The notes below the pieces were generated by a model. That model was not told where the DNA came from. It did no database searches and saw only the letters and a list, made by a program, of their open reading frames with translations. 64,000 bases of DNA from Coriaria nepalensis (Eukaryota > Streptophyta > Magnoliopsida > Cucurbitales > Coriariaceae): NCBI GenBank assembly GCA_027186245.1, contig CP114487.1:4397001-4461000 (forward strand), read 5' to 3'. Of the stretch, positions 37,645 through 50,040 are shown one piece after another (the stretch's first letter is position 1; every line of letters begins with the position of its first letter). Made by a program: the position numbers and the translations under genes.

Positions 37645-37935
37645 ATAAAAAATCTAAGGTCTATGGTTAATATGAAAAGTTTAACTTTTATGGTTTAAGA
37701 TGAAAGATATAAGGTTTAGGGTTTAATATCTAAAGTTTAAGTTATAATTTGAGATGAAAGATTTAAAATTTAGGTTTTAATATAAAAGATAGATTAAGAT
37801 GAAATATTTAAGTTTTAGGGTTTAAGATGAAAGATCTAAGGTTTATGGTTTAATATGAAAGACTTAAGTTTTATGGTTTAAGATGAAATATTTAAACTTT
37901 AGAATTAAGATGAAATGTTTAAGCATTTGCTTTAG
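37645..37935 (+). repeat. Degenerate minisatellite, about 30-bp unit (right part)
   Basis: Same AAGATGAAAGATCTAAGGTT / TATGGTTTAATATGAAAG theme as 36056-36528, with eight to ten degenerate units. The two parts flank the copia fragment. Confidence 0.8.
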
Positions 37936-40526
37936 TTTCAAGAACATTGGTCGAAAGAGACTGCTAGGAATTTTTCTAGGCATCACATATGTAATCCCAC
38001 TATTCTAGATATCTTACAATGAGTACACTTTTGGGAAGACTTATCTGCATTTTTCTATTTATTCTATCTTGTGAATTTTAGGTAGGTCAATTGGCGAAAA
38101 CTTCAAATTTACCAGTGTTCTTTTTTAGTTTTGTATGATGGATTAAGGAATAACACCTGTCTAAATATAAGAGGGAATCTTTTGTACATAATATATCCAT
38201 AAGTTTGTTCAAAAATATCATCTAATCTGCCAAGAAACATGTGTAGTACATGCTCGATGGATTGCCTTAAACGCTCAACGAATGTCATGAATGCTATGAC
38301 ATCATATGTGTTCTTCATGACCACCTTATCATAATGATCTAATTCTTAAAAATTTTCCATCAACTCTCTTTAATATGCAAAGAGTGATTTTCCACTTTGT
38401 TTGGCAATGAACGCCTTTTGATGCATTGACATTAAGAACTAATGTCTTACTTTCCAATTTTTAGAGTACCATTTTTTGTATCTGCATCTGCATCTGATTA
38501 TGCTGGTGGAATCATGTTTCTAATAATGTAGGAAAGTTTCTCCCGCTCAACAATATACATTTCCATGAACTAACTAAGACCAATTGTCATAATTTGTTTA
38601 TATAATGATAACCCAACATTAAAGACACCTTCTGATTGAATATTAACGAGAGTTAATTTTGTTTTAGATGATGAAAACTCTTTTCGTGCGCCATGATTAA
38701 GCATTATACCTCAACTCATAAATAGTTGTTGTCTTCAATAGCTCCGTAACTGTACCCATACATCACTCAATGAAAAAAAAAACAAAAAAACAAAAAAACA
38801 AAATCTTATAGGAAATATAATTATTAATAAACAAAATTATATTTGTAATTACTTATAAAATTGAATCTATTTATACTTAAATTTTTAAAATTTAATTCAA
38901 GCAATCCAAAACATACCACAATATTACATAATAATCGTTCTTATTATCTTCAATCTTATTTCTAATATTTTTTGTTATTTTATAATTATATTTATTTTTT
39001 ATAGCCGGTCTAAATTTAAATAATTATTATTTCTATTATTTACATCTTTTTGACTTTTTCTATCCAATGAAAATAATCCCAACGCTTAAATAATTTGTTT
39101 TAAGTATTTATAATATACATTTTTTTTTGGTTAAATATTTTAATATATTATAATAAAATCAACTAATATATATTTTTTTTATTTCATGTAATACTTCTTA
39201 ATATGGTAAACCGACAATATGCACCCGGATGTCAATTTTGACAATAAGGGTAATAAGAAAAAAGAAAGTATTTTCTTCAACTCATATAGGTTAAAGTACT
39301 GAGTGCTTCATTTTCAAGCTAAACTTTAGTAGTTTATCTACTTTTTTTACCTTTTATATGAATAATAATTACACCTCTAATGTAAAATCAGGGAGCGATC
39401 CAAGATCCTCACAAATCTTAAAAAGGGGCCCTACAAAATAATGCAAATTGACCTTAATTGGGATCAACATTTACGAATTCAAGAAAGCAAACTAAATCTT
39501 ACAAAATTAAAAACCAACACCACATTTTGCATGTTATGTTATCTTATTATGGTTTGAAGAAAAATCCAGCATATAATATTTTAGAAAATATCCAACATAT
39601 TATCTGCAATTCTTTATTCTCTCTTTTTGGCAGCTCTTTGTTAGATTGTTGAGGCCATGTCCATTTTATTTTATTTATTTATATCTATATTATTTATATT
39701 TATATTATGCGCATGTTACTTTATTTATGTTATATATATAATTTTTTTTTCTTCTGTATTGTTTTATTTATATTAGTAATTAAAATGAGATTCCAAGAAA
39801 CTCAACGAGCAATAGCTGCCTTTTGCTTCCTTAAGATCAAAGCAATAGTTGATCCCTTTTTATCCAAAGGCTACTGGAGGTTTCTGTACTCCAACTAGCT
39901 TTTATTTTTCTAAAGAAATGTTTTTAACTTTTAAGAGGCTGATAAAGCTAATCAAATCAAGCTTCTAACTCTCAAAGCAACGTAATTTACTTTAGTTTTA
40001 TACGCTACCCGTCAGCTTCTTCTGTGTCTTTTCGCATCACACATGAAAGCGATGAAATGGGTAGGCTCAAAAGTCATGAAAAACACTTGGGCTGTTGATC
40101 AAAAACTCATGTGATTACTGATCTCACAACGACTGACAAGAGAAAGAAGAACAAAAAAGAAAAAGAAAAAAAAAAAAAAAAAAGAGGGAAAGAGGGGAAA
40201 TTCCCCATTTTGGTAAAGTAAACTCGGAGCGCGGGTCCTATTTCTTTCTTCTACTTTCTTTTATTTTTGTTTTTGTTTTTCTTAATCTGGGAAAAATAAA
40301 AAAAGAAGCTCTTGATTTCTGGGACTGTTGATTGCTGTAATAATGCAAGCGCCCTTTTGCTTTTTCCAGAAGGGTTTTGTGTTTCTGAGGGAGAGAATTC
40401 TGGGAAAAAATGGGGATTTGATCAATTGATCTGGCAGGAGCTTTTGAAGAAAAGGGATTTTATTTTGTTTTTTCTTACTTTTTTGTGGGTTGAAGAATTC
40501 TATTTTATAGGTGGTGTGTTCAAGTT
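37936..40526. other. Intergenic region with an unassigned minus-strand relic
   Basis: On the minus strand 38109-38324 stays open for 71 codons, and the surrounding 37.95-38.75 kb has fairly balanced composition with several short open blocks interrupted by stops. It looks like a decayed coding sequence, perhaps of a transposon, but I cannot name the family. After 38760 the sequence is AT-rich. The last 400 bp before the kinase gene contain an A-rich run (about 40158-40183) and C/T-rich leader-like sequence. Confidence 0.45.
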
Positions 40527-43500
40527 ATGAAGGAGGAAGGTTGTAAGGAGAAGAAGGGTGATTCAGAATGTGGGGGTAAAATGGTAATAGTTGCAGTCAA
40601 AGCTTCACCAAGGGGAGTACCAAGAAGTGCTCTGGTTTGGGCTTTGACTCATATTGTTCAACCTGGTGATTGCATTAAGCTCTTGGTCCTCATTCCTTCT
40701 CACTCTTCAAGTAAACACTCCTCCCTCTTCTCTGTCTTCTTTTTGTTTTTGGTAATGAAAAAAATAACGTGAAATCAAATTGACCAAAAAAAAAAGACTT
40801 TTCATGATTTTTTTTTTTTGCAAATTTGAAGTTTTGGCTATACATGAGAAAACTGTATAATTTGTTGAAATTTGGGATAAAAAGCAGTCTTTTAGGCATA
40901 GAACAGTAGTTTCAAATGCTTTCATCAGGTGCAAACTACTCATGGTTGAATTTATTCAAAGAAACTTGTGAAGAATAGAGATACATTCTTGGAATTCTAT
41001 CTACTTCCTTCAGATTTGCAAGTGAAGTTAGATCAGTTTCGTTTTATACTTTCTTTAATAGTCTTGTAGCAATCTGATACTGTATATGCAGGAGAGATGG
41101 TCTATTTAGAGTACCCGTTCCCTCTTAGATAGAAAGAGTTGATTTGGGAAAAAAAAACCAGAAACAAAATTATAAAAATTATAAATGTTTATAGGTACAT
41201 GGATTAAGGGGTTCTCAGTTTTTACCCGAGATTGCACTCCCACTCACCCGAGCACTCTATCCGAGACCTTGTCAGATCAGAAGGATGATATCAAACATAC
41301 TTCCTCTCAAATGGTGCTTCAACTCCACGACCTTTATGATCCTCAAAAGGTTTTCAATATGGCTTTAAATTTGTTTCTTTAATGATTTAGTCATTATTCT
41401 CTTTCATATGCCTGAAACTAAATCTGATCTTACATTACCAGGTAAAAGTTAGAATTAAAGTCATCCCAGGCTCACAACATGGCGCTGTGGCCTCTGAAGT
41501 CAAGAAAGCTCAATCAAACTGGTTGATTTTTGACAAGTAATAATCTCTTACCCGAGTTGAATATGATTTTCATTTTATTTTATTTTATTTCTTAATTTTT
41601 TTTTCCCCTCGTATGTGGTGGCTGGATTTGTAATATTTGGATAGAGATTTGAAACACGAAAGGAAACACTGCATGGAAGAGCTTCAATGCAATGTAGTGG
41701 TCATGAAAAGATCTCAGGCGAAGGTTCTTCGTCTAAATCTGGTCAATAATAATAATGATGATCAACTAAAAAATATGGAAACTCAAGAGGGCTCATTATT
41801 ATCGCCTTCCAAATCAGAAAAGGCTTTTCCGAAGTGCCTTAGAACCTACTTTGAGGAATCAACAATTATTGTTAAAGGCCTGGTTGTTACTCCAGCAAGT
41901 AGTCCGGACCAAGAGTCTCCTCTTACCGTAACTGATGTCGGAGCATCATCAATATCAAGCTCTGACATGGGGACTTCCTCTTTTGTTTCCAGATCATTCC
42001 CCTATTGGAAGGAAGATTTCAGAAACCGGAATTTCCCTGAATCTGATTCTAAGACAAATAGTGATAAAAAACCTAGTCCATCTACCAAAACATCGTATTT
42101 CCTTAAATGGATGGCGGATAGTATTAGTAGCTCTAGGGTTGAATTGTCAAAAAATTTGTATAGAACTTCAAAACTAGCTCTAGAACCTCAAAATGTTGAT
42201 TCGGGCTTAAGCCGAAAGGTAAGGGAGACGATTGCATTGTCCCGAAAAGTACCTCTTGGGCCTCCTCCGTTGTGTTCTATTTGTCAGCATAAGGCCCCCG
42301 TGTTTGGAAATCCTCCAAGATGGTTCACTTACTCCGAACTAGAACTAGCTACGGGTGGATTTTCCAGAGCAAATTTCTTGGCTGAAGGAGGGTTCGGTTC
42401 TGTTCACCGAGGAGTTTTACCTGATGGTCAAGTTGTTGCTGTCAAGCAGTATAAGCTTGATAGCTCTCAGGGCGATCGGGAGTTTTGCTCAGAAGTTGAG
42501 GTGTTAAGCTGTGCACAGCATTGTAACGTGGTGATGTTGATTGGTTTTTGTGTGGAGGCTGGAAGAAGGTTGTTGGTTTATGAATATATTTGCAATGGGT
42601 CCCTCCATTCTCATCTTTATGGTAAGAATCTCATCTTTGCTATGGGATCATGCCATGTCATCACTTTTTGACATGAGATGTTGACATGGCAGATCTCAGC
42701 CTTAATGTGTATACTCTGTGTGGCCTAGAAGTTATGAGGGTCGCATAAATTGGTTGATAACAATGTGACTAGGGCAAAATAATGGTAATGTGTTGGAATG
42801 GACGGCTCGGCAAAAGATTGCAGTTGGGGCGACACGAGGGTTGAGGTATCTTCATGAAGAATGTAGAGTGGGGTGTATTGTTCACCGTGATATGCGGCCT
42901 AACAATATTCTTCTTACCCATGATTTCGAACCATTAGTATGTCATTTTCTTTTTTTTTATTTATTACTCTCTTAATTCCAGAAAATTCTATCTACTAGAA
43001 TCATAACATTTATGAAACTCCATTTGTCTTTAATGCAGATTCAAACGTGAAATGTAGTTTAGTATAAACTTTGATTTACCTTAACTACAATTTCACGTAC
43101 TAAACCCAATCTGAGTTTCAGGTTGGAGATTTTGGGCTGGCAAGGTGGCAGCCGGATGGAGATATGGGAGTAGAAACCCGAATTCTTGGAACATTCGGGT
43201 ATTCATTACAGTGACATATATATATTTACATAGAATATACTTGATAAAAATGTAAAGTTAAGGACCATTTGCATTGTATAGGTACTTGGCTCCAGAATAT
43301 GCTCAGAGTGGTCAAATCACAGAAAAGGCCGATGTATATTCATTTGGTGTAGTATTGCTCGAACTTGCAACCGGACGAAAAGCTATAGACATAAATCGTC
43401 CCAAAGGTCAACAGTGCCTTACTGAATGGGTATGTGTGAAAGAATCTTTGTCCCCTCTTTTGTTTCTTTTCCTTTTGATCACATAAAGAGTTATAGCTTC

Positions 43501-43951
43501 TTTTTCTCTGGTATGTGGGCTAGTCAAGGACTTTGCTTTGAAAAGGTTCAATTGCGGAATTGGTAGATCCACGGTTAGGAAACTGCTATTCGGTTGAAGA
43601 GGTTCATCGTATGTTACGTTGTGCTTCCTTGTGCATCAAGCAAGACCCTTATTCCAGGCCTCGTATGTCTCAGGTAGGTGAAAATATAGACATTTATAGG
43701 TCATTGACAACCCTTGGCACACATAAGAATGAGAATACCATATAGTGTGGATATTTGGTTTACGTTTGAAACTGGAGTGTGTGCAGTAAAACTGTAGTTG
43801 TGGTCCAAATTAAATTTTAGAACTAAATTGGAGTTTCAAACGCTGAACCAAATCAAATATATTTGATTTCTCCGGAAAAAAGCCAAATTTATTTTATTTA
43901 TGTTGTCTGGTGCAGGTGCTCCGGATGTTGGAGGGAGACGTTGTCATGTAA
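40527..43951 (+). CDS. USP-like N-terminus plus receptor-like cytoplasmic kinase, probable frameshift near 3' end
   Basis: Belongs to the plant proteins with an N-terminal adenine-nucleotide-hydrolase (USP-like) domain and a C-terminal kinase related to PERK kinases, some named inactive kinases. Exons: 40527-40710, 41195-41349, 41442-41536, 41645-42621, 42773-42936, 43122-43198, 43282-43429, all in frame for 600 residues. Then come about 43546-43673 and 43916-43951. Visible motifs: [17 protein letters not shown] and [16 protein letters not shown] (USP-like), [38 protein letters not shown]412 in [13 protein letters not shown] (D510), [12 protein letters not shown] (D528) and [11 protein letters not shown]. 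Exon 8 ([10 protein letters not shown] to RPRMSQ) has a TGA at 43539-43541 in its own frame, and the acceptor at 43545 gives the wrong phase after exon 7. A small indel or sequence error is therefore likely. The end, [11 protein letters not shown], is short. Confidence 0.85.
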
Positions 43952-45440
43952 AATAACATAAGCGAGTCCTTTGTTTGTTTGTTTTGTTTTTGTTTTTGTT
44001 TTTGTTTTTTTGGGCGTGTGCAGGAAAATTAGCATTTGCTGTCAAAAAGAAATCCTAGTCAGGTTGAAATAGTTAAAGAATTCCACTCAGCTAAGGGTAG
44101 TTTTTTCTTTCTTTCTTTTGGGCTACCAATCAAAATATAAAAGAGCTGGTTTGGATAGAGTAGAGGGCTGTATTTCTTCATCAGATTGATAGGATGTGTA
44201 ATTAGTCAGTTTTCTATGTTTAATATTTAAAAAAAAAAAAAAATCAAGGAAAAGGAAGATTGGAAAAATAAAATAAAATGAGAAACATAGATTCATATGT
44301 ATTTATATATGAATATTAAATTTAGGTACTTTATGTTATGAACCATATAAATAGAGTCAACAACTCAAATATATACGTATAAATTCAACTTGGATCATGT
44401 CATCTGAACTCTAACGATGTATAAATGTATCAGTAGAACTATATACAGTATTATAAAGTAGTAAATATATTATTGGATAGATAAACTAAATTTTCTTAAA
44501 GAATACTTTTCTTTGTATAATATATGGTTAATTTAATTTTTAGGCCTTGTGTTCAACTTTTACGAATTTGTAGTAGTTTTCGGCCAATATTATAATCCTT
44601 GTGTAGTCCAAATCGGATATTTAGTCTCTCAGCTTGTTTTGCGGTCAAATGGGCCCGTCATTAAACCAAATTATTTCTTATTCTTTTATTATTTATTATT
44701 TTTTTCCTTTATTAATATATTATTTTCTTTGAAACCTAGTATGGTTTCTTGTGAAAAATGATTGAAATAATTAGGCTTTTCTATAAGAAAAATGGATTGA
44801 AATGGTCTAATTTATTCGCAAGATATTCAAATCGAATCAATTTTTCATGAGAAATCCAATTGCATTGGTCAAATCCTTCGCAAAAAACAAAATCTAATCG
44901 ATATGGTTCTTCCTTGCGAAGAACTGAATTTGATCGATCTAGTTCATCTACCTCGATCTTAAAAAAAAAAATTTAAAAATAAAAAGTTCGAACAAAACCT
45001 CCATTAGAGATTTGGCTCGAAGCTTTGGACCAAATCTCTAATAGAGGTCTTTGTAGGAAGAATCAAATCAATTTGATTGGGTTTTTTTTTTTTTTTTTTT
45101 TAAATACTCGATTTGATTTGGATATCTCGAGAAGAATCGAATTGTTTCGCAAAAAAAAAAAAGAAAAAAAAACCATCATTTTGAACCATTTTTTCCTGAC
45201 AAAGTGGATTGGGTTTCTTTATTTTTTTCCTCTAGTTTTTTCATTAAAAAAAAATTAGAGTATAACAAAAAAATAAATTAATGGCAAGAAAAATGGAAAT
45301 AATGAAAGAATAATGATGAAATATTAATAAATAAGTTTTAAATGATGTGACATGCTATGTCAGCTTACCACATCAGCCAATTTGATATAAAAACGATATA
45401 ATTGACTAAAAAGTTTGATTTGGAGTTTGGACTATATATA
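43952..45440. other. AT-rich intergenic region
   Basis: The first part is the kinase 3' end, with a TTTTTG repeat around 43977-44010. Between 44760 and 45180 short phrases such as TCAAATCCTTCGCAA and GAATTTGATCGATC recur imperfectly. No gene is recognisable. The last portion may be the outer part of the MULE that follows. Confidence 0.5.
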
Positions 45441-47814
45441 GACAACAAAAATGGTCAAAGGCTGCCGATAAATTAAACTTATATGGTATGTTTTGAATTT
45501 GAAAAAATTGTTATATGATTTAGAGTTTTAATTTAAGTTTGAGCTTGTTATTATTATGGTTGTGGATCTGTGAGTCTAAATGAGAAGTTGATTTGAGATG
45601 CACAGACCGACATCTCAGACTCAGTATGTGAAATTCTGATGAAATTCTATCATGAATGCATAAATAAATTGAATTTGTTTATTTATTTATTTTCTTAAGG
45701 TGAGCTCTCGGTTAGACTTGCTTGCGCGCTTAAATCTAAGGATCATGTTTCATCATCCATTACCATTCGATCGAAATTGCACGATGTTTTTGATATGATT
45801 AAAAGAAAGTTTAATTACAGAGAGTTATAAATATTAGGAAATCATGCTTCATACATTTTTTAAAGGTTGATGGAGGCTTATATTCTTTGCTCAAATAGTT
45901 AATTTTTTGATTGTCCGTTAGGCTGAATAAAAAAAAAAGGAGTCATGGTATATTATAAATGGTCAACTTCTCTATTATTCAATAAAATAGTTTATTCTTA
46001 TTATGGATTAAGATGTCATTAAATACCAGCCTCTTTACTGGTCAAAGTTAGGACAAATTTGAATTACTGGTTTAAAGGAAACAATAATATTACATGCAGT
46101 CAACTAATAGAGATTTTCGAAAATATGGAGAGTAGAACTAAAAAACGGCATGATTGAGATGCCGATGAAACAATAAAGATGAATGATTTACATGTGAAGT
46201 TAGGTCATCTTCATTTGTTGGTGGTTGCTCTCTTAGGTTTAAGAGAGCCGCATAAAATACTACGTCAATTTTTATATGTAGTCTCGGATATGGAGTTCTT
46301 CAATAATTATTTTTGGGGTAAAATAGTTTATGAGAGAACTATACAAAGCATTAAGGGGGATGACCTCGGGGAGAAGTCTGTAAGAGCTGCAAATAGAGAA
46401 AAATCGGTTGCTAAGTAAGACTTCCTAGGTTTTCTGCTCACCTTTCATGTAATTAGTCTTAGTTTTTATTATTTGAATAATTCTTAATAATTTTTATTAT
46501 TATTATAGGTATGGATGCTTGAAGCAATTTCAAGCGTTGGAGAGACTTTTGGAGAGCGTTAAGAAAAAACCCATAAGCCACAAATTTTAAATTAGCCATG
46601 CATTCTAGTAAACTAATGTTTAAGAAAATCATCAAAGTTTTGAGTAATTGAGATGTAAATTTTTATTTTAATCAATAATTATTTATATTATAATTATTTA
46701 ATTAACGGACTTATGTAAATTTCTTTCAATGATGTAGGTTAAATTACATCTTACATTCGTCAGGGAGAGAAGAATGTTCTCTTTATATGGCCAATATTGA
46801 CTCATTCAACAACAAGGTTGAAGATGTCATCATTGATTATGTGATGGCTTTACTTGATCCCACCACTAAGGACGCATATATATATTGTTCGACATGATTA
46901 GGACATTGTGGTGGAGAAGGAGGAGGTGAAAGAGGAAGAGGAGGAGAAGGAAGAGGAGGAGGAGAATGTAAATATAGAGTGAGTACAAAATTTTTTAGAG
47001 GTGGAGGATGAAACATCAACCCTTGATCGAGCCTTTCCATCCACACCGATCATCGATCATGATATGTGGTAGATGATGCAAAGGATGGAAGAGAGGATTT
47101 AGGCTGTTGGTCAGAAGATGGAGCAGAGATTTGGTGGGTTTGAGAAGATTTTCGGTGGTTTGGAGCATAAAGTTGATTTAATCTATCAAAAAATAGTGTT
47201 GCATCCTATTCATCTATTGAATGCTATATACGCCACATAGTATTCATTTGGTCTACATTATTTTTCAGGTGAGCTAGGAGAAGGAATCAAGATGAATATT
47301 ACTGATTTAAAAATTTAGTTACAAAAAATCTTTTAAATTTTCTTAAGTCTTATATCTTTTATTATTTGTAAAAGGGTGGCTAAAGTTGATAACGTCTCCT
47401 ACACAACACTAGTTCCTCAACGATATACGAGGATAAGGAAGCCTAGTACTTTTCTCAAGTCTTCATTCATTAATCTAGAAGAGCTCAACTCTCCATTCTT
47501 AGATCCAAAAGTACTCCGAAAATACGATGTAATAAATTTGGATCCATATCGTAAACTAGATAAGGTTACAGAGAGGGCTGCAATGATGTGAGAGAGAAGT
47601 AAAGATGAGTCGACCGTCTAACTCGTAACAGGAATTCAAGTCGACAAGAAAGGAGGAGATTGTGGTGCTTATACAATTAAATGTATAAAATTTCATTCTA
47701 TATTATTTTCATTAGATGAAATAAATGATAGTATGATTAAGTTATATAGGCGTAAAATGTATAATGACTTGTATAGATTTATGTGGGATTTATGATAAAA
47801 AATGTATATATATT
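45441..47814 (+). mobile_element. MULE A, Ulp1/DUF1985 gene relic
   Basis: 46179-46418 reads KLGHLHLLVVALLGLREPHK, then FLYVVSDMEFFNNYFWGK and YERTIQSIKGDDLGEKSV, a DUF1985 domain. An FEAISSVGETFGER-like continuation, a Glu-rich tail (46911-46970) and a coiled-coil-like part (about 47090-47200) follow. After an intron-like stretch, 47376-47588 encodes NVSYTTLVPQRYTRIRKPST up to TERAAMM. Near 47640-47700 the frame reads VDKKGGDCGAYTIKCIKF, the Cys-containing end of the C48 (Ulp1) protease fold. The expected preceding part with the catalytic His and Asp is not visible, so it is probably inactive. In live relatives the protease would act on SUMO or related modifiers. Its 3' end lies about 150 bp from the convergent transposase. 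Confidence 0.8.
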
Positions 47815-47959
47815 TTATTTTATTTTGTATAAGAATAAAATTGTTTCTATTAAATACATTTTTTCTGATTTCAGTTTGGACCGAAATTTTAAAGTTTAAA
47901 AAAACGGTCGATGTCAGAAAAAAAAGATTTTGGTGTTATCCAGCCCTTTAATATTTAGT

Positions 47960-50040
47960 CAACTAGAATGGATCACATAATAAGTATATACTCACACTTA
48001 TAGACTTCACAATTGCGATGGCATGTGCGCATATAATTCTATCCAAATCAAATACCTTACATATGTAACTATTTTCTCGTATGTTGACAATAACTCTAAT
48101 ATCATCTTATGTCACTTCAAACGTATCAACATCCAAACTATGAACCTTCATTGTCCGACACTCCTCATGTATTTTTTCTAGCAGTTTCACTACCTTAGGA
48201 GTGCATCACTCGGTATGATGATTTGGTTTATTTCTTCTAGTGTTGAACCACGTCGTTATCATCTTCCAAATAGTTTCGAGCAATGCTATAGTTGGATATT
48301 CACGCGCATCCTTTATTGCAACATTATGCGATTTAGAATTATTATTTATCATGATGTTATATCTAAGTCCCTGAAAATAATCCCTTGACCAATGTTAGAA
48401 ACCAGTACCGTCCACGTATGATGCCACACCGGGATGCGCTCTTCTTATATCAAAGAAGTATTTATTAAAATCTTTTATTGTATATGCTTTGGATGTTGCT
48501 TTGAATGGAGAGGCCATTCGACCGCTCATAAATTTTAACTTGATATTTTTCATGATGTGCCGAATATATACACCATGTTTAAATTTTGGGTAAACACTTT
48601 GTATAGCATTTCTAATACTTTGTGCTTGATTTGAAATAATTACCAAATTGAGAGTATCAAGTATTATTTCGAAGCTTAGTGAAGAACTAAATCCACGTTT
48701 CCTCATTCTCTGAATCGACTATAGCCCATGCTAACTGATATAGTTGCTTGTTACCATCTTGTGTGGTTGCAGTTAGAAGCGTCCCTCTATATTTACCCTT
48801 CAAAAAGGTCTCATCGATACTAATAACTTTTCGCATTAAACAGAACTCCTTAATGGATGCCATAAAAGCCATGAAAAAAATAAGGAAATCTTCCTTCTTC
48901 ATTCGTCTGAATTTCAGTTATAGTATCCAAATTCATGAGTTTTATCATAGTAGAGTAACATGGTGACCTTACGTAGCTATCTTCGGCCGTACTTCGAACA
49001 AGATTACATGCAATAGACTTTGCTTTCCATGCATTCCAATAAGTAATATTTGCCCTCATATTATTTTGGGCTAAATGTTTAACTATTTCTAGAGTAGAAC
49101 TCTCAGTAGAACTCTCATTGCTACCACTAAAACTATTCATCACATGTTGTCCAATTTCTAATGCTAATGCTTGCTGATGCTTGTGACGTGAAGAGTTCAA
49201 ACTACATGTATGTTGGTCATTATAAGTACAAATTTGGAAAGTGAACAATCTTTCTTACACGTAGCACAAAGCATCCTTGTAATTTGAATCTACATAACCA
49301 AAAACATATGTAGTCTTATTTGACTTCTTCACCTTGAATTCAAAATTTTGTCGGATCGCATGCATCTTTAGGTCTTTCTTCAAATCAAAGAATTGAGTAC
49401 AATAAAACTCATCTTTGCTCCCTTGTGAAGAAGTAATAGGGAGTATATTACTGACCTCGTTTTCATTTTCCGGGGTTTGAATATCAGGTAGTGAATAATC
49501 AGAGCAGTTATATTATCTGGAGGAGATAAAGTATCGGGTATAAGTACTACTCCATCAAAGAAATCACCATCGTACAAATGAAAATTAGGATTTATTTCAT
49601 TATTGTGACAATTATCATATTCTTCATCCATTGTTTTAAACCTATCGTCTTCATCCTCTATCTCATCCTCATTCTCTTCGTCATCCTCAACCTCAATCTC
49701 CAAATTAATATGTCAGTCCACATCTAAATTCAGATCTTGATTTTCAAATTCATCATTACTATCATTATAACTCATAAAATTCTAATTTTTGTTATTAACA
49801 AGATCAGTTATGTGACATCGCTTTTGAACATACACACCACTTCTCTCTTTCAGAATTAACATAACATATAATGGAGATGGAATACTCGAACATGCATTAT
49901 ATAGAAACGACTTTATATCTGTCTCATCTTTTATAAATATTGAATGAGTGATTGATAGTAATAATGGTTTATATGCTATTTTCATACCAAATTCACTAGG
50001 ATCAACATGAATGTTATTATAGATGATTTCTAACAAATCG
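47960..50040 (-). mobile_element. MULE A, transposase relic
   Basis: Reading the minus strand from 50036: an N-terminal PB1-like part (EFGMKIAYKPLLLSITHS), an acidic linker (49.70-49.60 kb), a MuDR N-terminal zinc region (CTYNDQHTCSLNSSRHKH, about 49.23 kb) and the catalytic region SIDETFLKGKYRGTLLTATT with WAIVDSENEETW (48.90-48.69 kb). Two DDE acids are visible. HIMKNIKLKFMSG and then a SWIM-like zinc finger (FDLDRIICAHAIAI, about 48.03 kb) follow. Frames change several times (for example near 48.7, 48.85 and 49.38 kb), so it is a relic. It faces the Ulp1 gene tail to tail, the layout described for Ulp1-bearing MULEs in melon, Arabidopsis and rice. Confidence 0.82.

Noticed and set aside
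40312..40530. Open frame overlapping the kinase start codon, a possible uORF
   Set aside because: It opens with TTG, not ATG; it is simply the open leader sequence.
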